DNA of 60,000 bases from Acanthaster planci (lineage: Eukaryota > Echinodermata > Asteroidea > Valvatida > Acanthasteridae). The notes under the pieces were generated by a model. The model had not been told where the DNA came from. It made no database searches and worked only from the letters and a program-made list of their open reading frames with translations. Shown piece after piece: positions 1 to 14,200 of the stretch. Where the stretch lies: NCBI RefSeq assembly GCF_001949145.1, contig NW_019091386.1:706810-766809 (forward strand), given 5' to 3'. Numbering within the stretch: position 1 is the stretch's first letter; each line of letters begins with the position of its first letter. A program made the position numbers and the translations under genes.

Positions 1-1039
1 CCGTGTAACCTGGGGACACAAAAACAGAAAATGAGAGCCAAGAAACAAAAGAGACACAGCTCACAAATCTTGTTACCGACAGCGAATAAGATTGCTACCG
101 GCCAGCAAACTGTGGGCCCAGTGGCAGCCGAAGACATTTCCAATTATAGTACACCGTGGCAGTAATGTGTGCTTTGATTTTGACTGTCGTGTCTCAAGCT
201 GCGAGCGGGTCAAGTGCCATTTAAGTTTTTTTTTGTGGAGCCCAGGGACATTGCTGTTTGAGTCTGAGAACTCGTTGTCGATCAGGCATACGGCTGGAAA
301 CAAGGCAAGTCCGGGAGAGAAGTTTTCGACACAAAGTGATTGCATTGTTTGAGATGGTGAAAGCTAGTATTGGTATCATAGCAACGGCTACTCGTAGATC
401 GCTTGCTCGGGTAAGGCTTTCGCTAAGGCATTAAGTTTCCGGAGTGGCCGTGTTAATAGTGAGCCGGAGATCTGGACTTCAGACACATTGAAGGAGAAAT
501 GTTTCAAATTCTTAAAAATGAAAAAAAAAACGTCTTACAAATGACCTATCGACTTTTCCGAGTTAGCCCCGCCCATCAGATAACTCTGTGGAATTTTGTG
601 CGGAGTTTTTGTTTGTCTCAGTTTTGAGAGTCCAACATCCATTTCGTATGTTTTGTGTCAGGGTGCACTGAGGCGATTCTTTACCTTATCGTCAGCTTAT
701 GCTTTTGACACAAATATTCTGATTAGCTACCGGTAATGATCTAAAAATAAATACAATTATTCCATTTCTGAGGGGCTGGGTTTTTTCCCCTAATCTGGAA
801 AGGTACATTAGGGTGAAACGATATACGTCCAGGTTCAAGCAAATAACTGCAGGTTACAATCTGATAGTGTAACTATGCTCGAAGAGACGGCCTTGGATCG
901 CAAATACCACAGCGCGATTTTTTTCTTCCCCCTTTTCGCCTAAATACATGTCACTTTTGCGCAACGCATACAAGGAATATTCAAACATCTTCGGGGGAAT
1001 GACACGGTGGCCGGCGAGCAGTCCTGTAATGGTTTGGTT

Positions 1040-1640
1040 TAGGCTGTGTGGTCCACTGGCCGAGTTGTTTGGAAGTCGCTTGGGCACAGCCGGGCCGACG
1101 AAGCTCCCCCTGGAGCTTCCCGCGGCGTAAGCACCTGTCGCGCGGTTCGCTTCTCCCCGGGACGCCCGGATCAGCTATCGCTCGTTCCCCCTACCTGCAC
1201 GGGGGCAACCGGGTGCACCCGAGTGTACCCTACCGACCCTGCCCGAGCCCTGAGGCTGCTGTAGTGGGTAAGCGGTCGCTCCGCGTGGTGCTTTCACCGG
1301 GACGGCACGCTCCCGTCCCACCGACACGTTCCCAGATCCCACCGGGCCATCACTCACCCTCCGGCCAAACGCGGAAGTACTTTTCCCCCCCATCGTTTAT
1401 TATACATTTAAAAAAAGCGAAAATACAAAAGAGAAGCAAACGCCGTGTCAATGTTCTGCCGTTCCCGAATCCCGACCCCAGTCGCCAAGAAAATTGCGGC
1501 AGTTGACGGCGGGGCGTAACCCAAGTCCGTGGGAGAAGCGTTCAGTTTGGGTAGCCGGTCAGACGGCAGAGCGGGACCCGCTGGGGGCGGGCCACAGCGG
1601 GCCAAGTGAGCCTTGGGTTCCTCACAGGTGGGTTGAAGTG
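1040..1640. other. CpG-rich segment of unknown role
   Basis: This stretch of about 600 bases is clearly richer in G+C and in CpG than the AT-rich DNA on both sides. It has several short GC-rich inverted repeats, for example around 1300-1320. It contains overlapping open frames on both strands, but none has a recognisable domain, and such frames are expected in GC-rich DNA. It could be an unmethylated promoter-like island, an old GC-rich repeat, or part of an exon I do not recognise. Confidence 0.4.
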
Positions 1641-2888
1641 TCAACACCTTCCTTCCGGGATGAGCTGATCCAGTTTTGATGGCGTCGTTTTACTCGCACT
1701 GGGTAAAACAAAACGAAACCGACTGCCGTCCTTATTATGATTCTACGTTCTTCAATAAGGGTAATCTTTGACCACTATACGTTTCGTGCTCCTGAACAAC
1801 CCTTCAGATTTTGGCTATTGGCAACGAGACGCTATCGCCTACGACCGTCACCCACTTTGTATCAATAAATGCATTTAATCTGCTCATAAAACAAGTTCTG
1901 AGTTAATGTAACTCTTTAGTATATACGTATAATACAACAGTGACTTTTCCGAAGCACAGAAGTACACAGTTATTCCGTCTCGATCGCACACAACCGTCGA
2001 GAAATTCGTCCTCAGGGAAAACACTGGTAAGGCACTGCATAACATGTCTCCAAATGATACAGCTCAGTCACAATGGACACATCAAGATGGTTCTTTAATG
2101 TCGATTAATTGTCTCCTTATTGAAATGTTGACTTCGAATGCGTGCGTTCACCCATTATGGCCCACAACGTGCGGGCTCTTCCAAGGGAAGAGGCAGAAAA
2201 AAAAAGAGCGAAACAAGGCCTGGGCCACACTCGAACAGGCGCTGCCGTCCGCCAACGCAGCGCATTCCAGACAATATTGAGAAAATATTTTGGGAAGATT
2301 ATTAGTAATTTCGCTCCAGATGGCCTCGCTACCGGGGGTTAATGCGCGCTAATAGGGAAATTTGTCGACAGGTGTTGGCGGAAGTGACACTGTTGTTAAC
2401 TGGCAATCCAGGAGAAAACTGTTCCCGTGGACCGAGACCAGACACTACAGAGCTAGAACTTCTACAATATTCTTGTATAGTTCAGTTATTAAGAGCCCAC
2501 AGTAAGTGACCTCTTCACCTTGATTCATTTTTACAACAGCTAGGTAAAAACATCCAAATCCACCGTCTCCGCTGCATGGAATCGTATACTTGTAACTATC
2601 TCCAGTCTGGAAGTCAACGCTTGAAACTAAATTCTTTATTAGACCTTATGTGCTAAATACTCCCATGATCCTAAGGGGCCTACACAGACTAGCCCCTGTC
2701 GGAGGTGTAATGACAATCGTTTCATTTCAAGAAATGAAACAGGATCGAGATTTAATGCCACGGACACTGTGGTCAAGGCCTGATCAAATATATCACGCGC
2801 CCCGAAGCCTCTTTTGTCCTAACTTTTAGTGATACTGGAGAGTATGGTAGACACGGGCCACGATTTCTGCCCTCGCAGCACTGCACCT

Positions 2889-2948
2889 GTGGCTATGACA
2901 TCTGTAGCTATGACATCTGTGGCTATGACATCTATGGCTATGACATGT
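2889..2948. repeat. 15-bp tandem repeat, four units
   Basis: Four consecutive 15-base units of the form GTGGCTATGACATCT run from 2889 to 2948, with one or a few substitutions in units 2 and 4. The unit length is a multiple of three, so the repeat is open in one frame (Val-Ala-Met-Thr-Ser repeated), but nothing else supports a protein here. Confidence 0.85.
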
Positions 2949-5104
2949 AGCGCCCGTGAAGCAAGGGGAAAGGACTATCCGGCCTCAGCAATAGAGGCTT
3001 TGCACGGTAAGCCATCTTTCAGAGCAGCTCTTGATTCCACGGGGTAACCTCCTTTGTGCATACTCGTGGAACAAAAGACACTGGCCTGCAACATGGCAGC
3101 CGTGCAAACCCTCTATGTGCATGAACTTTTCCTTACAAGGGCTGGCCGACGGATGCACACTTAACAATGGTACTGAGCCCAACTTGGCCCCTAACGTGGG
3201 CTTCCTTCCTGCCCCAAAATTGCAGAGCTCCGGATCATGTTAATGGTTACGTGCAGAAAGCATGCCTTGTGCGCCCATGCGCCCAATCGCGCTGCACGTG
3301 GTGAGGGAATTATAAGTTTAAGGACAGGTCATCGTCCTTAAACTTTTCTACTGAAAGCTATAGTGATTTCACATGAGCATGTTTGAGGTTATCAATGTAC
3401 TGTGTTTGAACTGGTAAGTTTGCCACTGGAGATCCTTTATTGAGGGGGGAAAAATTAGTTACAGTTCATTAATTTGACGGTTCCTCCACGCCAAGCGGAA
3501 TTTACAAAGGCTACACGTTTGATAGTTTTGTGGGCATAATGCTCGTTTTGTGGGCAAATAATGTACTCAACGCATATCTGTTGCAGCGTCGGCATACACA
3601 TTGATGGATGAAAGAACATTAAAACCTTCACACGGCTGTGACTGAAAGGAAAACGAACTGCCACGTTGATTGTTCATGGTTGTATAACTGTTGTCGCATT
3701 GTCCCAAGAACGGTGAACGCCTGATTCTTTCCTCAAACTCGAAATTTTCAGCTCCAAACAGAATCACTTCGCCAGAACGACATCTAAGAGCTCTGTATAA
3801 AACGGCCGCTTATGAGCCGCGCTGTTTGAATGCCTGCACTCTAATTGTACAATACTCGAACATTTTGATAGTGCTATTGCGGTTTCCGCGGAGTGTCATT
3901 TTACTCCAAGCATTGACTCTATCCACTAAAGGGCATAAAATATTGCATATCATCTCTGGGGGTGACCCTGGGGCTGTTTTTAGAGACTTTGGTGTCGCCT
4001 GCAGTCAAAGGTATGCGGTAGATAGAGTTTTGTGGGGAATGAACTGAGATAGGCCCCTCTATGGCAATAAATAGCTGTTTAAAATCAACAATGAAGCAAA
4101 ATCATGAAGCTTTTTTTTAAAGCTTACACGTCGCACCCCGAATAAAAAAAGGCATTTTGGGTGTCCACGTTGATAGTGTGGTCACCGTTAGCCAAAATCC
4201 ACAGGGGCACTATGCTCACAAACTGTACCCGTTCGCTCGGGTTCAGTGTCAAGTTGCTGTAATTGTCGAGTGCGCAGTTTTCGCAGGATTTCCATTCTCA
4301 TGAACCATGACGTATTTCCAGCCGTAACTGTTATTGTTAACGTATGTTGGTATCTCGCCGTTCACATACGTCCCACATCAACAGGTCTTATAAATTTTTC
4401 CAGTCTTCCTCGCGCGAATAGTGTCAAATGAGATCACATTTTGTAACAAAATACCAGCTATGCGCAATTAAAGGTCTCCAAAGTCCATGATGAATACAGA
4501 GTTCATTTAAAGAATTTTTCGCATTATTTTTTTGTCGCAAAACACCGGAGAAAAAGACAAATACACGTTCCACTTCACTTGTGCGGTGAATGCCCCCCCC
4601 CAAGGATTGGGTACCTTGGCATTTCGAACACAAATACCGATTCTCTGTTGCTACACTTCCCCTAACGATTTTTTTTGGGGGGGGGGCTTTGCAAATGGAA
4701 CGTCAAAAATTCTCAGCAAGGCCGTATATACTCAAAATAGATATTTTCAGAGTGCGGGAGATGAAAAAATAATGTTCCTTGATCCTCTGCACGAGCTGAC
4801 TCAAGGCGATCGTGGAAAACAGGTCACAAACCGGGGCAAAGTCGATCTTTAAGCAGCACAGTTAGGCTGTGCGAGTGCTATATATAAAACAAGCCGTTTG
4901 AATAAGATGTTTCGGCTAAGATGTCTCTAAACTTCCGTTGCATCCAGCTCGACACGTTGGCCAAACAGGGTATTTGCGCGGAAATGGCATCCATGTAATA
5001 GCACATCCTCACTTTTTCGTGTTAATTAAAGGTAAGCGAGGTGCGTGCGGTGATGCCAGATAAATATACCGCACTGAAACAAAGGCTGCATCCGAATCTC
5101 TTGT

Positions 5105-5181
5105 CTAGAGCTAGGTCTAGGTCTTCTCTCCATTGGGAATGCGTGGAGACGCGTAGACAATAGACCTAGCCGTAGCTCTGG
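5105..5181. repeat. Imperfect inverted repeat (hairpin)
   Basis: A 20-base arm at 5105-5124 pairs with 5162-5181 at about 17 of 20 positions around a 37-base loop. It looks like a small foldback element or the remains of a MITE. I could not see a convincing target-site duplication. Confidence 0.65.
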
Positions 5182-8100
5182 AAGCCCGTTTCGGACACGA
5201 CCAAAGGCCCTAATATGAATTAAATGGATACTAATCAGTCGCTTGGTGGCAGCCAACACGCCGCCACGGTGTTGTGCGCATGCTCAGAATTAAACAAACA
5301 GAAAATGGCAAAAAAGTGCGTCGATGGTATGACGAGATAGGCAGCCATAATCTCTTATTTTCAAGGTTACGATTATATTCCAAGTTGAAAATCTGAGGCC
5401 TTTATTTCATGTATACCTGGCAAGTAGAAATCGTTCTAACCTTGTCAGAAAAGCTTCCACAAACTCGAATGACAACGAGCAAAACTGCATTTAAATTGCC
5501 TTGATATAAATCACTGTAACTAAAAAAAAATTCTGTGGAAAATGGGAAGGAAACCCTTTTGAAAATCAGAATATTACGAATTAAAAAAGTGACAGCGCCG
5601 ATCATTGAACCAATTTATATCAACCGACGGCAGAAAAAAACACAAGTATGAAAAGGCCAAACATGTGTGCAGAGTGTCGCGGACAAAAGACTTGACGTCA
5701 CTGTGCGTTCGAACTTGTTTGGAAATGTCATTATCTCTTTACTTTCTCTGAAGGCAGTTCAAAAACCGGTGCTCTGTCGTGCTGCAAATAAAGTTGTGGC
5801 AGTGTTATGCATGTTTCTAATTGTGGTACTCGACACTGGTGGATTCCACAACTTACTCCCACATGCAGCGTGGGCCAACAAATTTTGTAATGACATTTCA
5901 AGCTTTCCATCAATTCCAGTACCTCACGTGACCATTCATGCGCTACCCACAGTACGTGTGTCATTGTGTACGGTAACTATGGGCATTAGCATTGAGATCG
6001 TACCTACATTACGGTAATGTCGTCGATTTCCATCTCCGTTACTTCGTCGAGGCCAGTCTGGGGGAAAATACGATTACGAAGCCTCAAAAAAGTTCCATGT
6101 CTACAAGGAGTCTGTGGAAATTCATTGGCGAGCCCATATTTGAGCTTCCTTTGGCAGGGAAACACCCCCGTAACAGTTCCAGCTAAACGTTTATATGAAA
6201 TTCAGAGCTTCAATGTTTGTTCTTAAAAAATGATATTACAATATTACAAACGCATTCTTCGAAGAGGGTTCGATAGCAGAGAAAATGTGCAGGGCAGGGG
6301 CAAGCTAAAAATCAAATGGTTGCATTCATACTGATTCCAACAGTAAATTTCGCCCACGGTATATAACGGGAACGTTCTAAGGTGCCTTGGATCCCATGAC
6401 CTTTAAATTCGATTCAAAATTTACCTTTCCGGTCCCGTGCACACGTCCCGCTATGACGCCACGATTGTCCGACATTTCCGGTGAAGGGGGTTCACAATAC
6501 GAAGCACTGAATATCATTCGCCGGAGATCTAACCTGAAAACGTATTCCCTTTTGGCAACACAAAATAATAGAAGATTCTGTCTCTCTTTCTTCCGAAAGC
6601 CGAAATTTCAAATGAAATGTTTGTGTGCACCGGTTGAAAAGGACTCCAGGCTTTAGAAACAGATATTGATAGCCCAAATGTCAAAACTTTCCCATAAGAA
6701 GATCGTGTGACGAGCCCCATACCACGTTCTCCATGTTAATCGCCCGTGACTCTTGTTTTAGCTGCGTTAATAGCTACTACTGACACCCTTTTGACCCGGT
6801 ACTGCTGATGCCTACGGGCTCCGAGCAGGACCAAAATTGGGGGCAATTCTCCTAGCAACGGAGGCTCCTTTGGCATAGTAACTGCGCATTAATTGCTGCT
6901 TCACGAACGACTATGAAGCGCAGGAGTTGCAGTCGCATCACTACCAACAAAATTAGCACTCTTGACCAACACAGTTTTTTTTCAACCGATGGGGGGGGGC
7001 TCCTGCTAAGGCAGATACAGAAAACAGAAGGTACCCGGTCGTAGGCTGCAACCCAGTATTAGGAGATTGTTCCAAGGAACGTTTTCGCGTTCTCTGTGAG
7101 ACTGTGCAGACCTTCTTTGAAAGCACTGCAAAAACTATTTGGAAATTTAAACAGTTCAATGTTGAGGGCTAGACACGAAAGCTCGTTACGGACCCATGTG
7201 GGGTGCGGTGAGCATGCATAGACCCGATTAGGCCGGCGCTTGACGTAATGCGAAACTTGCTTTGGCGCAACGTGAACCGAAAGCCACAGCATGCTGGAAA
7301 TATTGTCACGTGACCAGAGAGCCACAGACGGCGAATATAAACTAAAAGAAATAGTTGCTTGATTTAGGAGAAAGACGACTTAGTTCCCACATGAGAGAAC
7401 TGTTGTCCCAAACAACCCATGCAGAGACGCCCGCAGTCTGGGACCCAATGGTACGAAAGTCTCTACCCATCGTATGATGTTGCTGACTCAGGCCTTGCTG
7501 AACGATCCTTAAACTGCCACACCCACCCTTACACCATCTATGTGAATTTGCGAAAACTCACAGCCAACTTTTTGATGGTACTTTATGCACGGTAATTTCA
7601 ACATCGGTGGAATAATTTTAGGCTAGTTCCCCCGAATCATATCTCCAACGAAAAAAAAAAATTCACGTTACATATTCCATCGGAGTAGGAGGTGCGAAGT
7701 GTCAGTTATGAATGAATCCTTCATTTTAAAACTATTTATATGACTCCGCAAAGAGACGTGTTTGTTCAAGTCTGGACAATGATGCGGTATTTTAGCAGTT
7801 TTTTTTCGAAGAACGCCTTTCTTCACATTTAAAAGGTGTTAAGGACTCCATCCATAATGGTTAATTTGGGGCAGACCTTCGAATGAACAAGAAGCGCTCA
7901 TGCAGACAGCGCTGACGCCGTTTTCTATACAGGGCTGGGAGTCATTGCCCCCCCCCCCCAAAAAAAAAACCCACCACTTCTGCTGTGCAGTCGGCGAATT
8001 GTTGTCGTACATGATACAAGGATAACCAGCCTATGGCTATTGCGGTGAACCAGACATTCACAGTCAGAGACGTCCTTCACCTTCCAAACTGAGAATCCGC

Positions 8101-9859
8101 TGATGTGGCCGACATTGTTGAAAATGTAATGTATTTTTCGAAGTTACATAAACATGGAAGTTGCCATGGCTGTTCAGCTCCAAACGGCACATTGACATGT
8201 CTCTCAAGGAAATTAAGGGAAGTTTTTGACGAGTTGTAATTTGTTTAAATATCTCTGTGTAATTAAGATGAAATAGATTCGCACTTACTTACCTTAATCC
8301 GCAGACTTAATGCACCGTGCAATATGACAAACTTCGTATGTCTGTCTCAGAGCGGTTAACTTTCAGTTTTATTTTTTTTAAACTACAAAAACACCACGCT
8401 ACAAAAATCCATTCCGTCTTTATACCAGTTTTCAAAAAAAAAATTGTTTGGCACTGTTCCCACGACCTTTACTTTACAATAGCTTTCTTTTGACGCGTCC
8501 TCCGATACTGATATTAGAATCGAAGCTTGTTCGTATGGACTCTGTATGGACCTGTCTAAATCGTTTACAGGAAGAATCGACACAGTGAGTTCAGTATTTG
8601 GCAAAACAAGATGGGTGTCGATGTCGAGAATCGAAGCACTGCCGTCATCACTGTGTCGCAGCTGGCTTCAGAACGGATCGTAAGGGGGGGTGCTTTTTCT
8701 GTATGGCACAGACCATATATAAAACACACTGCATCGCGACAGGTGTGTTGCCCGATATGATGATGGACACTCAAGTACAGTAAACCAGGTAGCGGCGAGA
8801 AAGGTCGCCGTTGCGAGCTCCACGATCCATGGAATGCGCCAAAAGTGGAGGCGTGTAGGTCGTCACCAATACAGGTGTGCGTTTTTTCGTCCCGTAGGCC
8901 TACGCCTGAAATATCCTGAAGCAGTGGCCATCTTGGATAATTTTTTTTTACAACATCAAGTGGCGCTTGGGTGCCAAAAAGGTGAAGCGTGTTTTAACGC
9001 CAAAACCACACCTCCTTGGTTTGCACGGAATTAATCAAGTAATCGTAATAAATCATACTTCTGTTTGTTATCCTCGGGATCCACAAATGCTTAATTCTGA
9101 ACGAACCAAGGGCTAACTGGTACCCTAGTAAGACCTCAAACTGGTCCAATCTAGTCTCGTTATTAAACAAAATGTTGAATAATGTCTGTATTTCTTAGTG
9201 GAGAACCACGATAACATACACGCAGACCTCTGTTGTCTGTTAAAATAACTCACTGCCTGAAGGAACAACCTGCTATAGTACACAACGAAACTAGTTCGGA
9301 TATGCTATTTTGGGGCATTTCTGAGTCCTCGCAAATCTGACGAAAAACTACAGTATGCTAATAAATCAAGACAGGAAATTATAATGCCATTTGATTGGTG
9401 CATAGGCTGAGTGTCCAAGTATTATTGGCTCTGGAAGTGGAAAGAATCCACAGTAATGCATAGGGGTGGCATAGACCTCGAGGTCAGGCACCCCCCCACC
9501 ACAACCACCACCACTACCGCCAACACCGCCCACCGTTTTCAAGACCTGGGTTCCCATTTGTCAAGCGACACCACAATATAACACCTGTTGATATGAACCG
9601 TCAATTTGACTAGGCTTGTCTCTATATGTCCTTTGTTATTACTTGCAATTTACACGGCACTTAAAGGCTTTGGGGAGCCAATAGCATTAGGTTTGATAAT
9701 TAACAAGGGGATGGCAATTTTGAGAAAACGAGAAAAAAAAACGGCCAAATCCATCCCGAGTTGTGTGGCCTTTTAAACTAAATAAATGCGGGTTCAAAGA
9801 GAGAAAGAAATTTGATGAATGACCGTGACAGCACCAGAAAGTTCTTCCCGTTACACTTG

Positions 9860-9960
9860 AATGCGGGCGGCATGGTGCAGCGGTTTCACTCTCATGGAAA
9901 ACGGACACGCTGTCGGTCCTTGCTCCCTGCCTCTGACAAAACACCAATCTCGACCGCCCT
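9860..9960 (+). repeat. Possible tRNA-derived SINE head
   Basis: Bases 9873-9883 (TGGTGCAGCGG) match the RNA polymerase III A box consensus TRGYNNARNGG exactly, preceded by the GGGCGGCA-like start common in animal tRNA-derived SINEs. The expected B box about 40 bases downstream is degenerate (GGTCCTTGCTCC), so this is at best a decayed copy. The 3' limit is not visible. Confidence 0.35.
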
Positions 9961-10708
9961 CCTTTGTTTCTCCCCTACACCGTTTGGGAGCAATTCAGCT
10001 TTTGCGATGGTGGTATACAGCCCCAGGGTCCAAGCGGACTTTGCTTTGGAAATGGATAAACGAACACTAAATCTTCGCGTTTGCTTTTGTCCGCCCGACC
10101 AGGGGACCTGCCTGTACGCCGGACGCGATCCGCTGCCGTCAGCTTCGCCTAATCCAGCACTTTCGTGTCATTACTAAAATTGTTATTTTTCTGTCGGCGC
10201 GCTAACGGGGGACGGGACGAAAGAAGACAGAAAGCCTTGCGGAATAATACCGGAGGTTCCTAGGGCCAGAGTGCAAGCGCCTTTTTAAAGGGTTCCCGAC
10301 TACCCTGTCATTTTCCTATTTAGGATGTAACTAATGTGGGGATCGGGTGGTGGGAGGGGACTTATCAGCACCCGGAGACTGAAGGGGCCTTTTCAATCGG
10401 CCGGGCCAACGGGTTTGCACTGGTGGTCCCGACAAGACGACTGTCGACATATTGATTCATTGCTGCTTGCTTTGGCTTAATCAATATTTGCTTTGCGGCA
10501 TATCCCAAAAGTCGTTATTATTGTGACATTTAGTTGATCCACAGCAGTGACTTGGGATTCTGATCGCTGGCTGCCTTAACCGACATTTATGACAGCCACT
10601 GCTAGGAAGGGTTTCGTCCAACACATTTAGGTATGATGGAAATCAGCACAGTCTACAACGCGACAATTAAACGCGTACCAAACTTTTTTCTCTCTTGATA
10701 ATATTCCC

Positions 10709-10969
10709 CAAGGGCAGATCTAGAGGGCCAAGAAGGGCCATGACACCCCCCCCCCAAAAAAGACCCGAACACTCTTTTTGAAAATATAATCAGAGAAAGG
10801 CGAACATTTTGGTCTACTTCGTTTCTCTTTTTCTTTAATAAAAAAGTGCAAAAAAAACCACCAAAGTAGCCTCACCTCTCGAAATGGCAATCTAAGAATA
10901 TATGGAAAGGAAGTTCAAGCTTTTGTCCCCGCAAAACACCCCACCCCCGGGAGTCTTGATCTGCCCTTG
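10709..10969. mobile_element. hAT-like MITE, CAAGGGCAGATC family, copy 1
   Basis: The element begins with CAAGGGCAGATC (10709-10720) and ends with the exact reverse complement GATCTGCCCTTG (10958-10969), giving 12-base perfect terminal inverted repeats in about 261 bp. TATTCC occurs directly outside both ends, consistent with a degraded 7-8 bp target-site duplication of the hAT kind. It has a C-run/A-run near the left end and no coding capacity. A related copy is at 16282-16534. Confidence 0.75.
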
Positions 10970-11284
10970 TATTCCACGTGTTAGCGTCAGGGGATGTTGC
11001 CATTCAAGTCCAGAAAAAAAAGGGCATTCCAGTTTCATTTCTAGTTAAAGTGGACCGTGGACGTTTTATGTATGAATGATTAAGGAGCGGTGTAATTCCT
11101 AAGCGCACCCACTGGGGCTTCTTTAGATAGACGAAAACCCCCAAAAGAATACCCTTCCACAACTTCATTTCTTTGTAAGGACATGAGGTTACTCTATTTC
11201 GACAAAAACAAGACTTGCAGCTGGAACCCAGGATTGATTCGGAAATGTGAGAATGTTTGGACACGCGATGATCAAGGAACTTAC

Positions 11285-14200
11285 CGTTTGGCGCTATGAC
11301 CCAATTGCTCCAGCCGATGACTTTAAAATCGACGTAGTAATCGTACAGTTTACACTTGTCTCGTCCTCTGTTTCCTGTCCGAGAGGAGGCTCTCCTCTTC
11401 TGTCGGTCCGAGCGCTCTGTGTCTGGCTCTGGGTCGGCTGCCTCATCACTCCCGATACTCCGGGATAGCTGTCTATTCCTCCCTGATTCCTGAGATGACG
11501 AGGCCTCTGCCCCTGGTAGCGTAATGTCGCTGACTAAAACGTTTTTATCGTCTAGGAACAGGACCAGCAGCGGGCGGCGGTCTTTGTGCTTGGGGCGGGG
11601 CCGCTTGGAGAACACCACGGCCCCCTTGGGGAGCTCCGCCTCGCTCTTTATTCTCATCTCGAAGAGTTTGTCTGTGGAGATATTCAGGTGACCACGGCCA
11701 TCGAAGGCACCGGTGACGTTGAAGTGGACCCAGCCCCGGTGGGTGAAATTCAAGGCCTTGCGGTCCATCAGGGTCCGGGACACGGTGGGCGGGCCTCCCA
11801 GGATGGGGTCGATCCTCCGGCGGAGTTCGTAGAGCTCGCAGGTGACCTGGCTCGGCAACATGTCGTCCGTCCAACCGTCAAGGGGTCGGGGCTTCTGTTT
11901 GTAGAGCTGGAGCTCTGCAGCTAAGACCGTCTCTCGGGCCAGCACGCTGCTCGTATCGAACAGGTATCTGCGACGAGACGACTTTGTGTCTGCGTGGAGA
12001 AGAGACGAGTTCAAGTGGGTAAACAGTTGGCGCCAAAATGATAGTCGGGTGCCAAAGTGAAAGCGAGACAGTCCCATGAGTAAATAGTATTCCATAAAAC
12101 AGAGAGAAATGAGATCTTGAGCGGTTTCAGAAACAAATCCTGATATTTTCATTCGGTCAATGCTCTCTGCTCTCGTGATGTTGATAGTGCGTGAAGACAA
12201 AGTGTCTTTTGCAGCCCTGACAATTTTTTTGGGACACAGAACAACCCATTTCGGCACTGTGCTCGTGCCATGTGACTGGTTTTTAGTATCGCAAGAGCAA
12301 CAGCCACTTAACTTCGCTGGTATCCATGTGATAATGTATTCCCCAGACATCGGTGAGGGCTGGCGCTCTACAGTCATCTTATCTTACACGTGGCTGCGGT
12401 TAAGCCAGTTGTGCCCGGTCTCCAGGTGGATGGTCTCTGGCCACGTGTTTTGCATATCTCGCAAGTTATTGCCATGATTACGCTCGGATTGCGCGGGAAA
12501 ACAAACATTGGAGGGAAAGCGGCCGCATTGGGCAGGCGGACTGACATTCTGACAACCGCTGACCGGTTAATGCTCGGTTAGGTTCTGCTTCTAGCAGTTA
12601 CCTTAGTAAGCAAGTAAATGGCATGGCACCTCAATGGAAATAAACCATTTTTCTCATACGCTTTTTTGGCACATCAGATCTGTTAATCAGCGACCAAAAG
12701 TGAGATCCATCTTTTCCAGGCGAATTTCAAAGAGAACTTGAAATGGCAACCACGTCATCACTCTACGGACCCCATCCCCACAAGTCATCGCGAACCACGT
12801 TACTTGACTCATTCGGTAATTCCAGAAGGGAATTCCACACACGTTGTTGTCAGCGGACAACACCCCGCTATCGCATGTCTTGCAAATTCACACTTAAACT
12901 GCTCCGAGAACAAAATTTCTTTTCCTTTATCCTGAGACGCACTAGCACACATATGCAGCAAGGTATGAGACGGAGAGAACCCCCCCTGCTTTGTGTTGGT
13001 CATTGTCTCGCTGGAATCTGGGGAATTCCTTTCAGACATCTTGGGGGGATGTGTTTAGTAACAATAGTCTGGAATGTGTGTAGGGATTGGACATGTAAGG
13101 GGGGCACCCCTCGGTCTCATTTCTCGCCAAAAATGGGTTACTGATGCCGTGTTGGCACGATCTTGTAAAACACATGAAGCGCAGCGGGCACAAAACCACA
13201 CAAATGAATTCAAATCCGGCAGCGGTCATTCACTTAGTAAAAACAATCAAAACGGTACAAAAATTTCAAGCCGGGTAGCCCTTATCGTTTGTACACGATT
13301 CTTGAACTGGGGTGATTTTTCTTTGGCAAAAAGAAAACAGCGATAGGAATACTTGAAATTCCTCTGGCCTTTCTGCTGCCGGAAGAGCTAAAGAAAAAAA
13401 TATATGGACGCGCTGGCTTGTCTCTTTGTGCACATCAAGGCACTGCATATTGTAATTTTGCAAAGGCGAGGCGTATTTTAGCTAAATAATTTATTGGGGT
13501 TGTCGGTTGTGGGTGGTAAATAACGCTGGCGACCTTCCATTGATTGTGATGACAAGGTCAGCAGGGTTTAAGCTGACAATATGCCCCTGAAAAAAATCTT
13601 CTGATGCATTATTTTTCTTTCTTCTGTTACCAACAAAATGACAGATTTAGATAGAGGCCGGCCTCTAGAGGACCACGCGGTTCGTCTTTAGTGCCAAAAC
13701 AGATAGACGAGAAGAATGGAGGACAAAAAAACCCGTCCCCAACCGAGAACAATCCCTGGACGCGGTGAAATGTCCTTGAAGGATGCAAGGATTTTGCTGT
13801 ACTGTGCGGTGTTTGTCGTCAATAAAAAACATCATGCGCGCGCCTGTGCAGGGCGCTTTCAAACAGTCTCAGCACGGTGGTAAACGAGACGTGCGATCAG
13901 TAGCGATCAAATTAATAAAAACGCCCACTTCAATCGCAATTTCAGTACATGTGGCCGTGCATGTACAAGCTATCATTCAACCGGTCCTATCAAAAAGGTT
14001 ACGGTACGATCAGAACGGCGGCCGATGTAAGGCACCAGACTCAAGCAATAACCTGTGACGTCACGCTGCCTAAGTATTCTCGTGCAAGCCATCCATAACC
14101 ATGGAAGGCGCCGCTGGTGGTCATTTTTACCACGTCTCCTGACGTCAAATCTAGATTCCTCGTGCACTACGAAATTTATCCGTAAGCTCTTTGGAGTCAT

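Larger units (their letters stand above)
1..10708. other. Noncoding left flank, probably the last intron of the Vg1-like gene
   Basis: I see no convincing coding exon here on either strand. The open frames are short and carry no recognisable domain or paired splice sites. The Vg1-like gene on the minus strand reads toward this region and still needs its last exon, so the most economical reading is intron. I looked on the minus strand for the expected cysteine-knot signatures (a Cys-Cys pair followed by a proline-rich stretch, and a terminal Cys-x-Cys) and did not find them. The segment contains a CpG-rich stretch, a 15-bp tandem repeat, a hairpin and a possible tRNA-derived SINE, listed separately, plus many C and A homopolymer runs. 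Confidence 0.5.

Noticed and set aside
1048-1506. 152-codon open frame in CpG-rich DNA
   Set aside because: Pro/Arg/Ser-rich composition typical of GC-rich noncoding sequence, with competing frames on both strands and no recognisable motif.
9366-9557. Gly/Val-rich minus-strand open frame
   Set aside because: Produced by a CCA/CCG-type triplet-like repeat at 9489-9535, not a gene.
10490-10620. Cysteine-rich minus-strand stretch (IPSHCCGSTKCH) that might be the missing cysteine-knot exon
   Set aside because: After the Cys-Cys pair the family's conserved leucine/tyrosine region and terminal Cys-x-Cys are absent, and the frame closes quickly at a stop.
12743-13144. 133-codon plus-strand open frame in the Vg1-like intron
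   Set aside because: No domain, no splice context, composition like surrounding noncoding DNA.
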